Of a stretch of DNA of 64,000 bases, positions 11,328 to 21,424 are shown piece by piece (position 1 is the first letter of the stretch; each line of letters opens with the position of its first letter). The notes beneath the pieces are model-generated. The model did no database searches. It was not told the DNA's origin and saw nothing but the letters and a program-made list of their open reading frames with translations. This DNA comes from Archivesica marissinica (taxonomy: Eukaryota; Mollusca; Bivalvia; Venerida; Vesicomyidae). A program made the position numbers and the translations under genes. Location: assembly GCA_014843695.1 (NCBI GenBank), contig CM026398.1, forward strand, positions 15,820,725-15,884,724, in the 5' to 3' direction.

Positions 11328-11870
11328 TTACGTTTTTTAGCTTACATTTTTTAATTACAAGATTAAGAATTTCTGCACATTCATTACGAATACATACTGG
11401 TAGATATGGACAAAATAGAATTCCACAAAATGAACGCTATTGTTTGTGTTGCAATACACACGACCTAGAAGACGAATATCATTTTATACTTGTTTGCCCG
11501 TGCTATTCAGATTTGAGAAAACTTTACATAAAGAAATATTATTTTGTAAGACCAAATATGCTTAAGTTTATTGAATTGTTGCAATCTAATAAAAGAAATA
11601 TCCTATATAATTTAGCTCTATTCTATAATAAAGCAGTTGACATTAAAATAACACTTTTTAATAATATGACATAAATCCAATATCAGCACTAATTATTGTT
11701 CATCCTCATAATTAGATGCATTTTCTTATTATTATCAGATTCTATATGCCACATGACCACGATAAAATTGTTGTATATATTTACATCATATATATTTGTA
11801 TATATGTATTTGACGATGTACCATGTACAAGTCTTAATACAATTTCTGTTCTGTTCTGTTCTGTACTAGT
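11319..11870 (+). mobile_element. LINE-a 3' end inserted in SINE-T, 9-bp TSD
   Basis: A 5'-truncated LINE-a of about 534 bp (11328-11861) is flanked by TGTACTAGT at 11319-11327 and 11862-11870. It consists of the ORF2 C-terminus, the 3' UTR with ATGTACAAGTCT, and a TTCTG-repeat tail (about 11843-11861). Truncation plus a TSD plus a simple tail is the standard outcome of target-primed reverse transcription. Confidence 0.92.
11330..11674 (+). CDS. LINE-a ORF2 C-terminal fragment
   Basis: The frame is open from the insertion point to a stop at 11674, about 114 residues, without a proper start because the copy is 5'-truncated. It is homologous to the protein at 2-517 through HSLRIHTGRYGQNRIPQNER. 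The CCHC motif is C-x2-C-x9-H-x4-C (CLCC, then H, then C). It lacks reverse transcriptase and endonuclease, so it is a dead fragment with a still-open frame, consistent with a fairly recent insertion. Confidence 0.75.
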   Translation, partial: TFFSLHFLITRLRISAHSLRIHTGRYGQNRIPQNERYCLCCNTHDLEDEYHFILVCPCYSDLRKLYIKKYYFVRPNMLKFIELLQSNKRNILYNLALFYNKAVDIKITLFNNMT

Positions 11871-12080
11871 AATCCAGGGATTGCAGGATACACTATTTAT
11901 CCCCGTCTGACCCTAATATGTTTTTTAGTTTGGACTTTAAACCGAGGTCTCGTGTCGGGGCTTACACATTGCACGTAAAAGAACCAGAGACTCTGGAATG
12001 TGTCTCTGTCTGTATCATTGCACTATCTTCCACAAATCTAAAATTATTAATCTCTTAAGGAGGCGTCGCTCAGTAGCGAC
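11862..12080 (+). mobile_element. SINE-T, right piece
   Basis: Resumes with CTAGTAATCCAGGGATTGCA and runs through GGTCTCGTGTCGGGGCTTAC and ACTCTGGAATGTGTCTCTG to GAGGCGTCGCTCAGTAGCGAC. The last part of the tail (CATATGGGCAACCGG) is deleted and the AATAAACG end is missing. Confidence 0.85.
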
Positions 12081-12116
12081 TTCCATATATCATCATATTC
12101 CATAACATATTATATA

Positions 12117-13570
12117 CTGAGTCAAAAAAGAAAGAAACGATACCTGGTGTTTATGTGTCTATAATTTCAACATTTATTAAGAAAATTCTTTGAAAATTCA
12201 TAAGATGATAGTCCAACATGTTTGAAAGAGGAGCACATAAAGCATAATGAGCCTCCGAAACTGTCTGCTGCGTGATGACGTAATTCGTCGGACAGGGGTC
12301 TAATGGAGTTTTCACACAGACGTCAATACCGAGTATGGGCACCATTTGCGTCTCTCACTGCAATGCACCACCGTCGCATCGAACGGAAGAGTGTCTGAAT
12401 CTCTTGCTGGTCAATATTTGTCCACTCCTGACGCAAAACATCCCTCAGTTGGTTTAACGTTACCGGCTGACGTCGTCTGATGCGGCGGTCTAACGTATCC
12501 CACACATGTTCTATGGGTGACAAGTCTGGTGACAAAGCAGGCCACGGCAGGGTTTCAATATTGTTCTGCTCCAATAATGTGGTGGAAATCCGAGCAGTAT
12601 GACACCTGGCGTTGTCCTGTTGGAACAGTGTGACGTTTCTGTTGGCGTTAAAGAACGGCACAACAACTGGCGCAAGGATCTCATCACAGTACCGCTGGGC
12701 GTTTAGGTTCCCGTCCACCACTAACAGTTCAGTGCGACTGCCGAAGGTGATACCGCCCCACGCCATAACGCTTCCGCCCCCGAACAGATCGACCTGACGT
12801 ACACATGCGTCGGCGTAACGTTCACCGCGTCTGCGATATACCCGTTCTCTGCCATCCGCTCGACGCAAACAGAACCGCGATTCATCGCTAAACATCACCG
12901 AATTCCACTGTAACCGAGTCCAGCGAGCACGTTCCGTCGTCCATTCCCGCCGTACGTCACGGTGACGTCGTGTCAGGATGGGTCCAACGTATGGCCGATA
13001 GGCACGAATGCCACGTTCACCGAGCCGGTTCCTGACTGTTTGTGCACTGATGCGATTGTTGGTCATCCCAGGAGTAACGGCAGCTGTGTGCGTAGCAGGT
13101 AGGAACCGGTCACGTAAATGTGACGTCCGAATGTGACGGTCCTGTTCACGCGTCGTCACACGTGGTCGACCAGATCTTGGACGGTCGTCCACCGATCCAT
13201 GTGTTCGATAACGTCGAAGTAGACGTGTTATCGTGATCCGCGTAACCCCGAGTCGATTTGCGACGTCACGCTGACGTAAACCGCCGTCAATCATGCCAAT
13301 GGCACGCATTCTCTGATTGCGGTTTAGCCTAGGCATTTTGTTAGAGGTAACAATGGGTATGTAAGGTGTTTTTCCTCGATGATAATGCAATACCAGTACA
13401 ATAAACCGGTTTTCCGATTTGTACATCGGTTGTTTATTTACCTGTGTTTATGGTTGGCTGACGTTGAAATAAGATACCCGGTACTGATACGTAATAATAT
13501 ATTAAACCTTTCTATGGTTTTATCCGTTTTACGTCATTTTTAGTTTGGTATCGTTTCTTTTTTGACTCAG
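12117..13570 (-). mobile_element. Tc1-like transposon, copy 1
   Basis: A 1454-bp Tc1/mariner-superfamily element flanked by TA (12115-12116 and 13571-13572). The right end inverted reads CTGAGTCAAAAAAGAAACGA; the left end is the same except for a 4-bp AAAG-type insertion in the A-rich stretch. Terminal inverted repeats are about 24 bp. It contains one transposase gene on the minus strand. The copy at 45064-46576 differs by only about ten substitutions but has 63 bp more in the 5' untranslated part. The shared sequence shows recent activity of this family. Confidence 0.95.
12323..13336 (-). CDS. Tc1-like DD34E transposase, intact
   Basis: A 337-residue transposase that would cut and rejoin the ends of its element in the nucleus. 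I chose the ATG at 13336 (MPRLNRNQ) because it gives the usual length of Tc1 transposases; the frame stays open 30 codons further up to 13426. Residues about 5-60 hold the helix-turn-helix DNA-binding region (QRDVANRLGVTRITITRLL) followed by a GRPR motif. The catalytic triad is D151 (FSDES), D241 (QQDNARCH) and E276 (SPIEHVWD), with 34 residues between the second D and E. A MAWGGI motif lies at 191-196. No stop or frameshift is present. GC content is clearly higher than the surroundings, as is common for a recently arrived transposon. The second copy is disabled. Confidence 0.95.
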   Translation of the reverse strand: MPRLNRNQRMRAIGMIDGGLRQRDVANRLGVTRITITRLLRRYRTHGSVDDRPRSGRPRVTTREQDRHIRTSHLRDRFLPATHTAAVTPGMTNNRISAQTVRNRLGERGIRAYRPYVGPILTRRHRDVRREWTTERARWTRLQWNSVMFSDESRFCLRRADGRERVYRRRGERYADACVRQVDLFGGGSVMAWGGITFGSRTELLVVDGNLNAQRYCDEILAPVVVPFFNANRNVTLFQQDNARCHTARISTTLLEQNNIETLPWPALSPDLSPIEHVWDTLDRRIRRRQPVTLNQLRDVLRQEWTNIDQQEIQTLFRSMRRWCIAVRDANGAHTRY

Positions 13571-13574
13571 TATA

Positions 13575-13735
13575 TATAGTTTCTCTACTGTTCAGCTTTT
13601 ACATTACTATATAATTCCAATGTGCTATCTTTTGATTGCATTTGATTTGTATATATGTTGAGGGCATCATTGTAGATTAACTTTTGTTAAATGAGTTCTC
13701 TCGTAAAATAAAGTCTTTATTAGTATTATTAAGTT
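13575..13735 (+). mobile_element. LINE-c 3' end
   Basis: Carries the LINE-c 3' UTR end: TGTTGAGGGCATCATTGTAG, TTAAATGAGTTCTCTCGTAA and AATAAAGTCTTTATTAGTATT, with a short TTA-type tail. The same block ends the copies at 24890-24990 and 28735-29500. It directly adjoins the right end of the Tc1 element, which may have inserted into it. Confidence 0.65.
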
Positions 13736-13810
13736 TAGTAATATAACCATTGGATAGTCAATCACACTACAGATGTACGTATTAATACTGTCAGACCACT
13801 CAACGGACAT

Positions 13811-14094
13811 TTTAGCACACATACAATACTTTTAGCACACATACAATACTTTTAGCACACATACAATACTTTTAGCACACATACAATAATTTTAGCAAAC
13901 ATACAATAATTTTAGCACAAATACAATACTTTTAGCACACATACAATAATTTTAGCACACATACAATACTTTTAGCACACATACAATAGTTTTAGCATAC
14001 ATACAATAATTTTAGCATACATACAATACATTTAGCACACATACAATAAATTTAGCACACATGCAATAATTTTAGCACACATACAATACTTTTA
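13811..14094 (+). repeat. 20-bp tandem array, about 14 units
   Basis: Unit TTTAGCACACATACAATACT repeated with exact 20-bp spacing. Single-base variants alternate at the last positions (AATACT or AATAAT) and inside (CATAC or CACAC). Confidence 0.95.
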
Positions 14095-14304
14095 AAAGCA
14101 TTTTTAATTTTTTACACACCTTAACATCTATACCCAATCTGAAATTCGAAGCAGCAGGCGTTGGTCAAAATATTGAAATTACAAATCGCCGACCTTTTCG
14201 CACGACCATGACGTCGCTTAAATAGTTTAGTTTAACATATCTATACAATAATATTGCTAAACAAATCTGGCCTACCTGTAATGCGAATGTGTGTACATAA
14301 CCGT

Positions 14305-14486
14305 TATTAAAACACTGTCGTGACGTCATACATTTGAACATTCCATTATTATTACTGTTGGACTGTTTTCAAAAGGCAGATTATTATATTAAATCGTATG
14401 TGTAATTTTACGAAATTAACAATTTTAATTATTACGATCGTGTTTTTTTAAAATAAAGGTCTTAAACGGAACTAATATGTAAACAA
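14305..14486 (+). repeat. Dispersed repeat I, copy 1
   Basis: Matches 23480-23680 in the same orientation: AAAACACTGTCGTGACGTCA, TTGGACTGTTTTCAAAAGG, ATTATATTAAATC and ACGAAATTAACAATTT. It includes a conserved TGACGTCA palindrome. Function unknown. Confidence 0.65.
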
Positions 14487-14582
14487 CAGCATACGATATA
14501 GCGAACAGCATTGTTATATTATTTATTAGAAAAATATCGTGACGCACTAATTGCGTCATATATGTAATTAAGGACACAACCA

Positions 14583-14904
14583 AATCTCACAAAACAGACT
14601 GATCAGTAGTCCAATGGTAACACGCTGGACTGGTAATCCAGGGATCGCAGGTTCGATCCCCCCGGCTGGCCCTAATAAAATTAACAGTCTTTCAGATGTG
14701 AATTTAAACCGAGGTCCCGTGTCGGTGCTTTACACCATGCACGTAAATGAACCAGAGGAGACCCTGGAATTGGTGCCTGTCTGTATCATTGCACTATCCT
14801 CCAAAAATCTAAAATAACTAATATCTTCAGGAGGCGTCGCTCATATGGGCATACCTGTAGCGACGATAAATAAACGTAAAACACACACATACAATCTCAC
14901 AAAA
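14583..14904 (+). mobile_element. SINE-T copy with 12-bp TSD
   Basis: SINE-T at 14595-14892, flanked by AATCTCACAAAA at 14583-14594 and 14893-14904. The head is well kept (CTGGACTGGTAATCCAG, B box GGTTCGATCCC) but the first few bases of the head are missing or changed. Confidence 0.95.
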
Positions 14905-15954
14905 ATCGTGCAATATACTATTTCTTCTTGGTATAGGATTGTATGTAATGCTGACGATGCTTGTATTTGCTCCCATCAAGTCTGTAAGATGTTCTACACA
15001 CTGTCTCAGTGAATAATGCTCACAATAATTAATTTCATTTTTGTTCACAATTTTACAATAGTGTTGAGCAAATCTAATTACGTGTTCTTCATTTTCTCAG
15101 AATTTCAGACTATAGATTAGAGAAAACACACACAAATCCATTTTAAATAATTGAACATTTTATTATCAAAATATATGTTCTTAGAAATATATGTTCTTAG
15201 AAATTTATTCATTTTCACAACTCTCCCCGTAATCAACACTTATGATGCATTACATTACCATGACAACCGACCATGTTGGCGTGATGTTCTGACGTTTCTA
15301 AGAAATGAACAGCACTGAGGCGGTACAGTGTCGCATTGTGGACGTCAATGATACAGTCATTATTATCTATTTGTCTAGAATGTTCCTTTTTCTGTAGAAC
15401 GGCTCTCACAATTGATTGGATGCCTCCCATATATAATTCCATTGATTTAGCCGACAATGACGTCGATTTATAAATACCAATGCTGTCCAAACTGCTTTCA
15501 CATTAATCGCGTAAATACAAGCGTTTTACAATAACTGAATTCAGACATATTTAAACCAATGTACATGTACTCATGTACTAGATAAGATTCCGTTTGTGCA
15601 TTTGCAGCATTGTTTATTCCATCTCTCGTTCTCACTGACATCATGAGGTTGTGACAGATAACAAGTTTAAGAGAATTCTTCTGAAGATGTTACATTTATA
15701 GCGTGGTGATCTGTCAGAAACATGTTCAAACTGGATATTGTTCAAGTGTTTAGAAATAGATAAATAATACATTATCTTTAATTATATGCACATATATATC
15801 ACGCAGCGTATAATTACGTGATATAAACGTTAATGAAAAGTGGCACTTCATTGGAGAAATAACGATAAATGAGACAATCGAAGAAGTAATGCATCTCAAC
15901 ACATGCCGATGTTAATAATCAACATTTTATAAATTATAATACATCTGTGGAATT
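14905..15954. other. No recognised feature
   Basis: AT-rich. An 85-codon minus frame at 15233-15490 has no recognisable motif. A short duplication, ATATGTTCTTAGAAAT, lies at about 15170-15200. Confidence 0.35.
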
Positions 15955-16930
15955 TCAATGTGAATCTGTGTTGAATTAACAACCGTCAACGTAAATACAT
16001 GGTGAAGTAGTAACGTGAAACTGTGATGAATTTATCAACCGTCAACGTAAGTAAATACATTGTTACATTTAGTAACATTCAACATGCAACTATGATGAAT
16101 TAGACACCCGTCAACGTAAATACATTGTTACAGTTAGTAACGTGAAACTGTGATGCATTTATCAACCGTCAACGTAAGTAAATACATTGTTACAGTTAGT
16201 AACGTGAAACTGTGATGCATTTATCAACCGTCAACGTAAGTAAATACATTGTTACAGTTAGTAACATTCAACGTGAAATTGTGATTAATTTAACAACTGT
16301 CAACGTAAATACATTGTTACAGAGTTAGTAACATTCAACGTGAAATTGTGATGAATTTATCAACTGTCAACGTAAATACAGTGTTACAGTTAGTAACATT
16401 CAACGTGAAATTGTGATGAATTTATCAACTGTCAACGTAAGTAAATACATTGTTACATTTAGTAACATTCAACGTGAAATTGTGATTAATTTAACAACTG
16501 TCAACGTAAATACATTGTTACAGTTAGTAACATTCAACGTGAAATTGTGATTAATTTAACAACTGTCAACGTAAATACATTGTTACAGTTAGTAACATTC
16601 AACGTGAAATTGTGATGAATTTATCAACTGTCAACGTAAATACAGTGTTACAGTTAGTAACATTCAACGTGAAATTGTGATGAATTTATCAACTGTCAAC
16701 GTAAATACAGTGTTACAGTTAGTAACATTCAACGTGAAATTGTGATGAATTTATCAACTGTCAACGTAAATACATTGTTACATTTAGTAACATTCAACGT
16801 GAATCTGTCAATGGAAGACTGTATTGGAACCAAACAACCATCAACGTGAACATGTTTTGAATTAACAACCATCAATGTGAAAATGTTTTGAATTAACAAC
16901 CATCAACGTGAAACAGTTTTGATTCATAAA
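15955..16930 (+). repeat. About 61-65-bp tandem array, degenerate at both ends
   Basis: Unit of about 65 bp containing GTCAACGTAAATACATTGTT, ACAGTTAGTAACATTCAACG and TGAAATTGTGATGAATTTA. About 13-14 units are recognisable, with shorter forms lacking ACATTCA and forms with an extra GTAA. The array decays after 16800 into ATCAACGTGAA-type shorter units, and related words continue into the GPCR exon. Confidence 0.9.
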
Positions 16931-17048
16931 TGTAAAGCAGTAACTGGAAGCTAATAATATATACATATAAATAATAAAACAATATATACATGTGGAACAT
17001 ATATGTTAAACATAACTGTCATGAAAGTGAAATTTAACACACATCGGC

Positions 17049-17376
17049 GTGAAACAAATAGCACGCCCTTACATTAAGCAGGAATCAGCGTCGACACATA
17101 TGCTGAATTTAACAACCTTTGACATGACTCTCGTACTTATGCTGAATTTAACATTGATTGGCAGTGAGGTAATAGTACCACCAGCAATCGGAGTACCTTT
17201 GCCATGTGTGGTCATTCTTGCGTTTGCATCCGTGATCGGAACAATAGGAAATGTTCTAATTTTACTTAGTGTGTGTACAAGTAAGAGATTAAGAAAACTG
17301 GAAACGATATTTATAGTAAATCTGGCTATATCAGACCTGTATGTGACGTTGGTCGCAGATCCAATGAGCATCCTGG
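17049..17376 (+). CDS. Class A GPCR, first coding exon (TM1-TM2)
   Basis: The only host-like coding sequence. From the ATG at 17049 the frame gives an extracellular N-terminus with two N-L-T glycosylation sites (residues 20-22 and 33-35), a hydrophobic TM1 at about 51-75 with the GN motif (G67-N68), a basic loop SKRLRKLE, and TM2 at about 86-108 with NLAISDL (D96 at the conserved Asp of class A receptors). The frame continues to 17417, but a strong donor (G|GTAAGT, GT at 17377) sits right after TM2, so the exon probably ends at 17376 in phase 1. TM3-TM7 were not found downstream, so they lie in distant exons or this is an orphaned exon. The loop and TM2 pattern is reminiscent of melatonin-receptor-like GPCRs; that subfamily is a guess. 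The start codon is uncertain because the upstream sequence is degenerate minisatellite. Confidence 0.7.
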
Positions 17377-17670
17377 GTAAGTTAATATTATTATACTCGT
17401 CAGCTAACGTGCAATAACAACTCACAGGTATAAATGAAATTCGCTTTCGTTACGAGTATACTGTTTACATATACAATATATCAGGGTAAGTCAGGTGTAA
17501 ATTGTGTTTAGTCATTGGTAGATCGAAGTGCGTATTCATGTAACCATTCATATACCTGTCATGCTATGTTTATTTTTTTTCCGATAATACCAGCGATATT
17601 GAAACCTATAATCAATAACTGGAGATCATTCAAAACAAGTACACACTATATATAGAGGATCTTACATGAG

Positions 17671-17910
17671 TGGTGATTTCATACCATATTTTATTAAACG
17701 AGTTTTGCTATTAAGCGACCCCTTTAGAGAATTTAGTAGCAAAATACAAACACTATTTTCATAAAATATGGTATGAAATCACCATGTTTGGCTCACTTAA
17801 TAGCAACATTCCAAACTAGTTTAATAAAATATGGTATTAAATCACCACGTTTGGCTCGCTTAATAGCAACATTCCAAACTAGTTTAATAAAATATGGTAT
17901 TAAATCACCA
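17671..17910. repeat. Foldback repeat with internal 62-bp duplication
   Basis: TGGTGATTTCATACCATATT at the left is inverted at the right end as AATATGGTATTAAATCACCA. The inverted arms extend inwards about 50 bp (TTATTAAACGAGTTTTGCTATTAAGCGA-type sequence). The right arm is itself duplicated in tandem two to three times at 62-bp spacing (AATAGCAACATTCCAAACTA). It looks like a small foldback/MITE-type element. Confidence 0.7.
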
Positions 17911-18445
17911 CGATGGTAAGCTTATTTTTATCATATTATCATAGTGGGTTTTAATAATAGATTTGCACAATATAACGTTGCTATTTTTATGTTGGCGCCA
18001 ACTACCAGTGCAAATTGTCATGACGTCACTATATTGTATATGACATCACTACGCAAGCAGCGTTATATTTGTGTTTTAAACAGCGCTATTGAATCGTAGT
18101 TTGTCTTACAATTAACATTATATTCCAATTCAGATATAAATGTGCATACCGTAAAGTTTAATTTACAACTTCTAAGGATTATTCTCTCAGCAAATCCGAA
18201 TCGTTCCAGGTGTTATTACACGTGTGCACATATAAGAAATTATGAAATGACTGTATGAAACTGAATACTAGCAAAGTTATGTGACAATGTGTATAATGCA
18301 CTACACATGCGCATAACCTTATCTTGAAACCTTATAAATCGAAGTCCACTACATACACACAAAAACAATCCTGTGTTACGTTGAGCTACGTTGTAGTGAA
18401 CTCATATGAATCTATGCATAATAATTATGTACATCGCTATTGAAT
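17911..18445. other. No recognised feature
   Basis: AT-rich, with a TGACGTCA palindrome near 18023. Nothing else was seen. Confidence 0.35.
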
Positions 18446-18575
18446 TATCCTTCGATTAATGTATCTGCCCTATCTGTATACATGTCCGTGTGGATTTCCT
18501 CACTAATGATATGCAGTTGACATGTAAACTCGAAGTTACCGGCATGCGCAATCGCAATGTTGGGCAGCGTTTTCT
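18446..18575 (+). repeat. Dispersed repeat H, copy 1
   Basis: Shares CCTTCGATTAATGTAT, ACTAATGATATGCAGTTGAC and CGGCATGCGCAATCGCA with 47855-47985 in the same orientation, at moderate identity. Confidence 0.5.
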
Positions 18576-18802
18576 TTGATTAGTTAATGTAAGTATACTA
18601 CACTCTAATTTCAAACACGCCCAGTGTAGTAAATACACCAATGAATTAATTAATACATTTATTAATTAAACCAGTGCACACTCGATATATAGAAGTTTGT
18701 TTTATTGGCATATAAACCCATGCATGGGTCATTTACAAGCAACAATATAACAAATAATGAAAATAACGCAGCATGGCAAAGATGGCGGAATCGCATGACT
18801 TA

Positions 18803-19592
18803 TCACACACACATATTTATATATGTATACATACACTTATACATTCACACATACATACATATACACACATATATCCTATATACATACATATACACATATA
18901 CATACACACATACATATATATATACACATATACATACACACATACATATATATATATATACACATATCCTATATACATACATATACACATATATACACAT
19001 ATACATGCACACATACATACATATACACATATACATACACACATACATACATATACACATATACATACACACATACATATATATATATACACACATATCC
19101 TATATACATGCATATACATACATATACACACATATAACACACACATACACACATATGCATACACACATACATACATATACACACATATATCCTATATACA
19201 TGCATATACACATATAATACACACATACACACATATACATACACACATACATATATATATATATGTATACACACACATATATATATATACATATACACAT
19301 ATATACATACATATACACACATATCATATATACATACATATACATATATATATATATACATGTATACACACATATATATATATATACATATACACATATA
19401 TACATACATACACATATATACATATACACATATATACATACATACACATATATACATATACACATATATACATACATACACATATATACATACATACACA
19501 TATATACATATACACATATATACATACATACATACATACACATATATACATATACACATATATACATACATACATACATACACATATATACA
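18803..19592 (+). repeat. Compound ACAC/ATAT microsatellite, about 800 bp
   Basis: Mixed ACATATAC, ATACACAT and TACATACA units without a single fixed period, although blocks of about 30-40 bp recur (CCTATATACATACATATAC). It lacks stop codons in several frames on both strands, which produces long spurious open frames of His-Thr-Tyr-Ile or Cys-Val-Tyr-Met. Confidence 0.95.
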
Positions 19593-19689
19593 TTGCGGTA
19601 TGTGGCATTGCAGCACACTATGAACCAGTCTCTTATTAAAACAATATCGTCAACACCTTTGTGTCACCTTTCACAATAATTGAATCATC

Positions 19690-19855
19690 ATGTGTGTGTG
19701 TTTTACGTTTATTTATCGTCGCTACCGATTGCCCATGTGAGAGACGCCTCCTGAAGAGATTACTCATTTTAGATTTTGGAGAATAGTGCAATGATACAGA
19801 CAGAGACCCATTCCAGAATCTCCTCTGAGACCTCGGTTTAAAGTCCGATCTGTTA
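19690..19855 (-). mobile_element. SINE-T, 5'-truncated
   Basis: Reverse SINE-T from the CACACACA tail through CGTCGCTACCGATTGCCCAT and the central block up to GACCTCGGTTTAAAGTCC. The tRNA-like head is absent, and some of the centre (GTGCACGGTGTAAAGCACC) is deleted. Confidence 0.85.
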
Positions 19856-19947
19856 TTGTATTACGACTGATAACTACCCGAAACATGATTGTATTATCCG
19901 GCTGTTTACAATACTGAATAAATGTCAATTACCGACGGAAAGTGTTG

Positions 19948-20163
19948 ACGTATCTGTAGTCCAGTGGTAACACGCTGGACTGGTAATCCAGGGATCGCAG
20001 GTCCGATCCCCCGTCTGACCCTAATAAAATTAACAGTATTTCAGAAGGGACTTTAAACTGAGGTCTCGTGTCGGTGCTGTACACCGTGCACGTAAATGAA
20101 CAAGGGAATACTCTGGAATGGGTCTATGTATGTATCATTGCAATATCCTCCAAATATCTAAAA
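19948..20163 (+). mobile_element. SINE-T, 3'-truncated
   Basis: Intact Thr-like head (CTGGACTGGTAATCCAG) and central block, ending at TCCTCCAAATATCTAAAAC. The distal CAGGAGGCGTCGC-to-tail part is missing. It diverges from the SINE-T at 19690-19855, the second divergent pair in the window. Confidence 0.88.
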
Positions 20164-20567
20164 CATACAGTAAATGTACTCCAGGAGCGTTAGTGTGCTA
20201 CGAGTGTTATATCTATTCAGCGATGAGATCTACTCAACTGAACGGAAGTCGTAGCTCAACTGAACTGAAGTCGTACGAAGGCCATTTTCATTACCGTTAC
20301 TACTGACATTGTCTGGCATTTATCGTACAATCGCGTTCACTCAAAAGTTTCAACGTTGTACTAAAAACAGCATCAATCAACAGTAACATAGATGCATGGA
20401 ATTATCTCACCGTAAGGCGTTATTTGAACTCTATATTACGTTAGATGGGTAATCACGAGTGATGCTACAACAGCTATTATAAAATACATAATCAATATGT
20501 AATGAACTCTCACATATACCTGCACTGATTTAGCTTGGTTTATTATTATATTCCAACGAGTGCACAC

Positions 20568-21422
20568 TGAACGCCACATTAGCACGTGTTCGCTGAACGC
20601 CACATTAGCACGTGTTCATTGAACGCCACATTAGCACGTGTTCATTGAACGCCACATTAACACGAGTTCATTGAACGCCACATTAGCACGTGTTCGCTGA
20701 ACGCCACATTAGCACGTGTTCGCTGAACGCCACATTAGCACGTGTTCATTGAACGCCACATTAGCACGTGTTCATTGAACGCCACATTAGCACGTGTTCA
20801 TTGAACGCCACATTAGCACGTGTTCATTGAACGCCACATTAGCACGTGTTCATTGAACGCCACATTAGCACGTGTTCATTGAACGCCACATTAGCACGTG
20901 TTCATTGAACGCCACATTAGCACGTGTTCATTGAACGCCACATTAGCACGTGTTCATTGAACGCCACATTAGCACGTGTTCATTGAACGCCACATTAGCA
21001 CGTGTTCATTGAACGCCACATTAGCACGTGTTCATTGAACGCCACATTAGCACGTGTTTGACTTGAACGCCACATTAGCACGTGTTCATTGAACGCCACA
21101 TTAGCACGTGTTCATTGAACGCCACATTAGCACGTGTTCATTGAACGCACATTAGCACGTGTTCATTGAACGCCACATTAGCACGTGTTCATTGAACGCC
21201 ACATTAGCACGTGTTCATTGAACGCCACATTAGCACGTGTTCATTGAACGCCACATTAGCACGTGTTCGCTGAACGCCACATTAGCACGTGTTCGCTGAA
21301 CGCCACATTAGCACGTGTTCATTGAACGCCACATTAGCACGTGTTCGCTGAACGCCACATTAGCACGTGTTCATTGAACGCCACATTAGCACGTGTTCAT
21401 TGAACGCCACATTAGCACGTGT
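20568..21422 (+). repeat. 26-bp tandem array with an E-box in each unit, about 33 units
   Basis: Unit TGAACGCCACATTAGCACGT followed by GTTCAT, very homogeneous. The main variant is GTTCGC instead of GTTCAT, grouped at both ends of the array. Each normal unit contains CACGTG. Rare length variants occur near 21050-21065 (GTTTGACTTGAACG) and 21145 (missing C). Confidence 0.97.
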
Positions 21423-21424
21423 TA

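Noticed and set aside
12151..12345. A second small gene downstream of the transposase (also 45094-45288)
   Set aside because: It lies in the 3' untranslated part of the Tc1 element, overlaps the transposase end, and has no known partner protein in Tc1 elements.
17069..17425. 118-codon minus-strand frame
   Set aside because: Shadow of the GPCR exon on the opposite strand, without motifs of its own.
18705..19679. Long open frames of His/Thr/Tyr/Ile and Cys/Val/Tyr/Met on both strands
   Set aside because: Products of the ACAC/ATAT microsatellite.
20568..21422. CRISPR-like array
   Set aside because: The units are contiguous with no unique spacers, no cas genes are present, and the context is an animal genome. 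The same applies to the 36-bp and 41-bp arrays.
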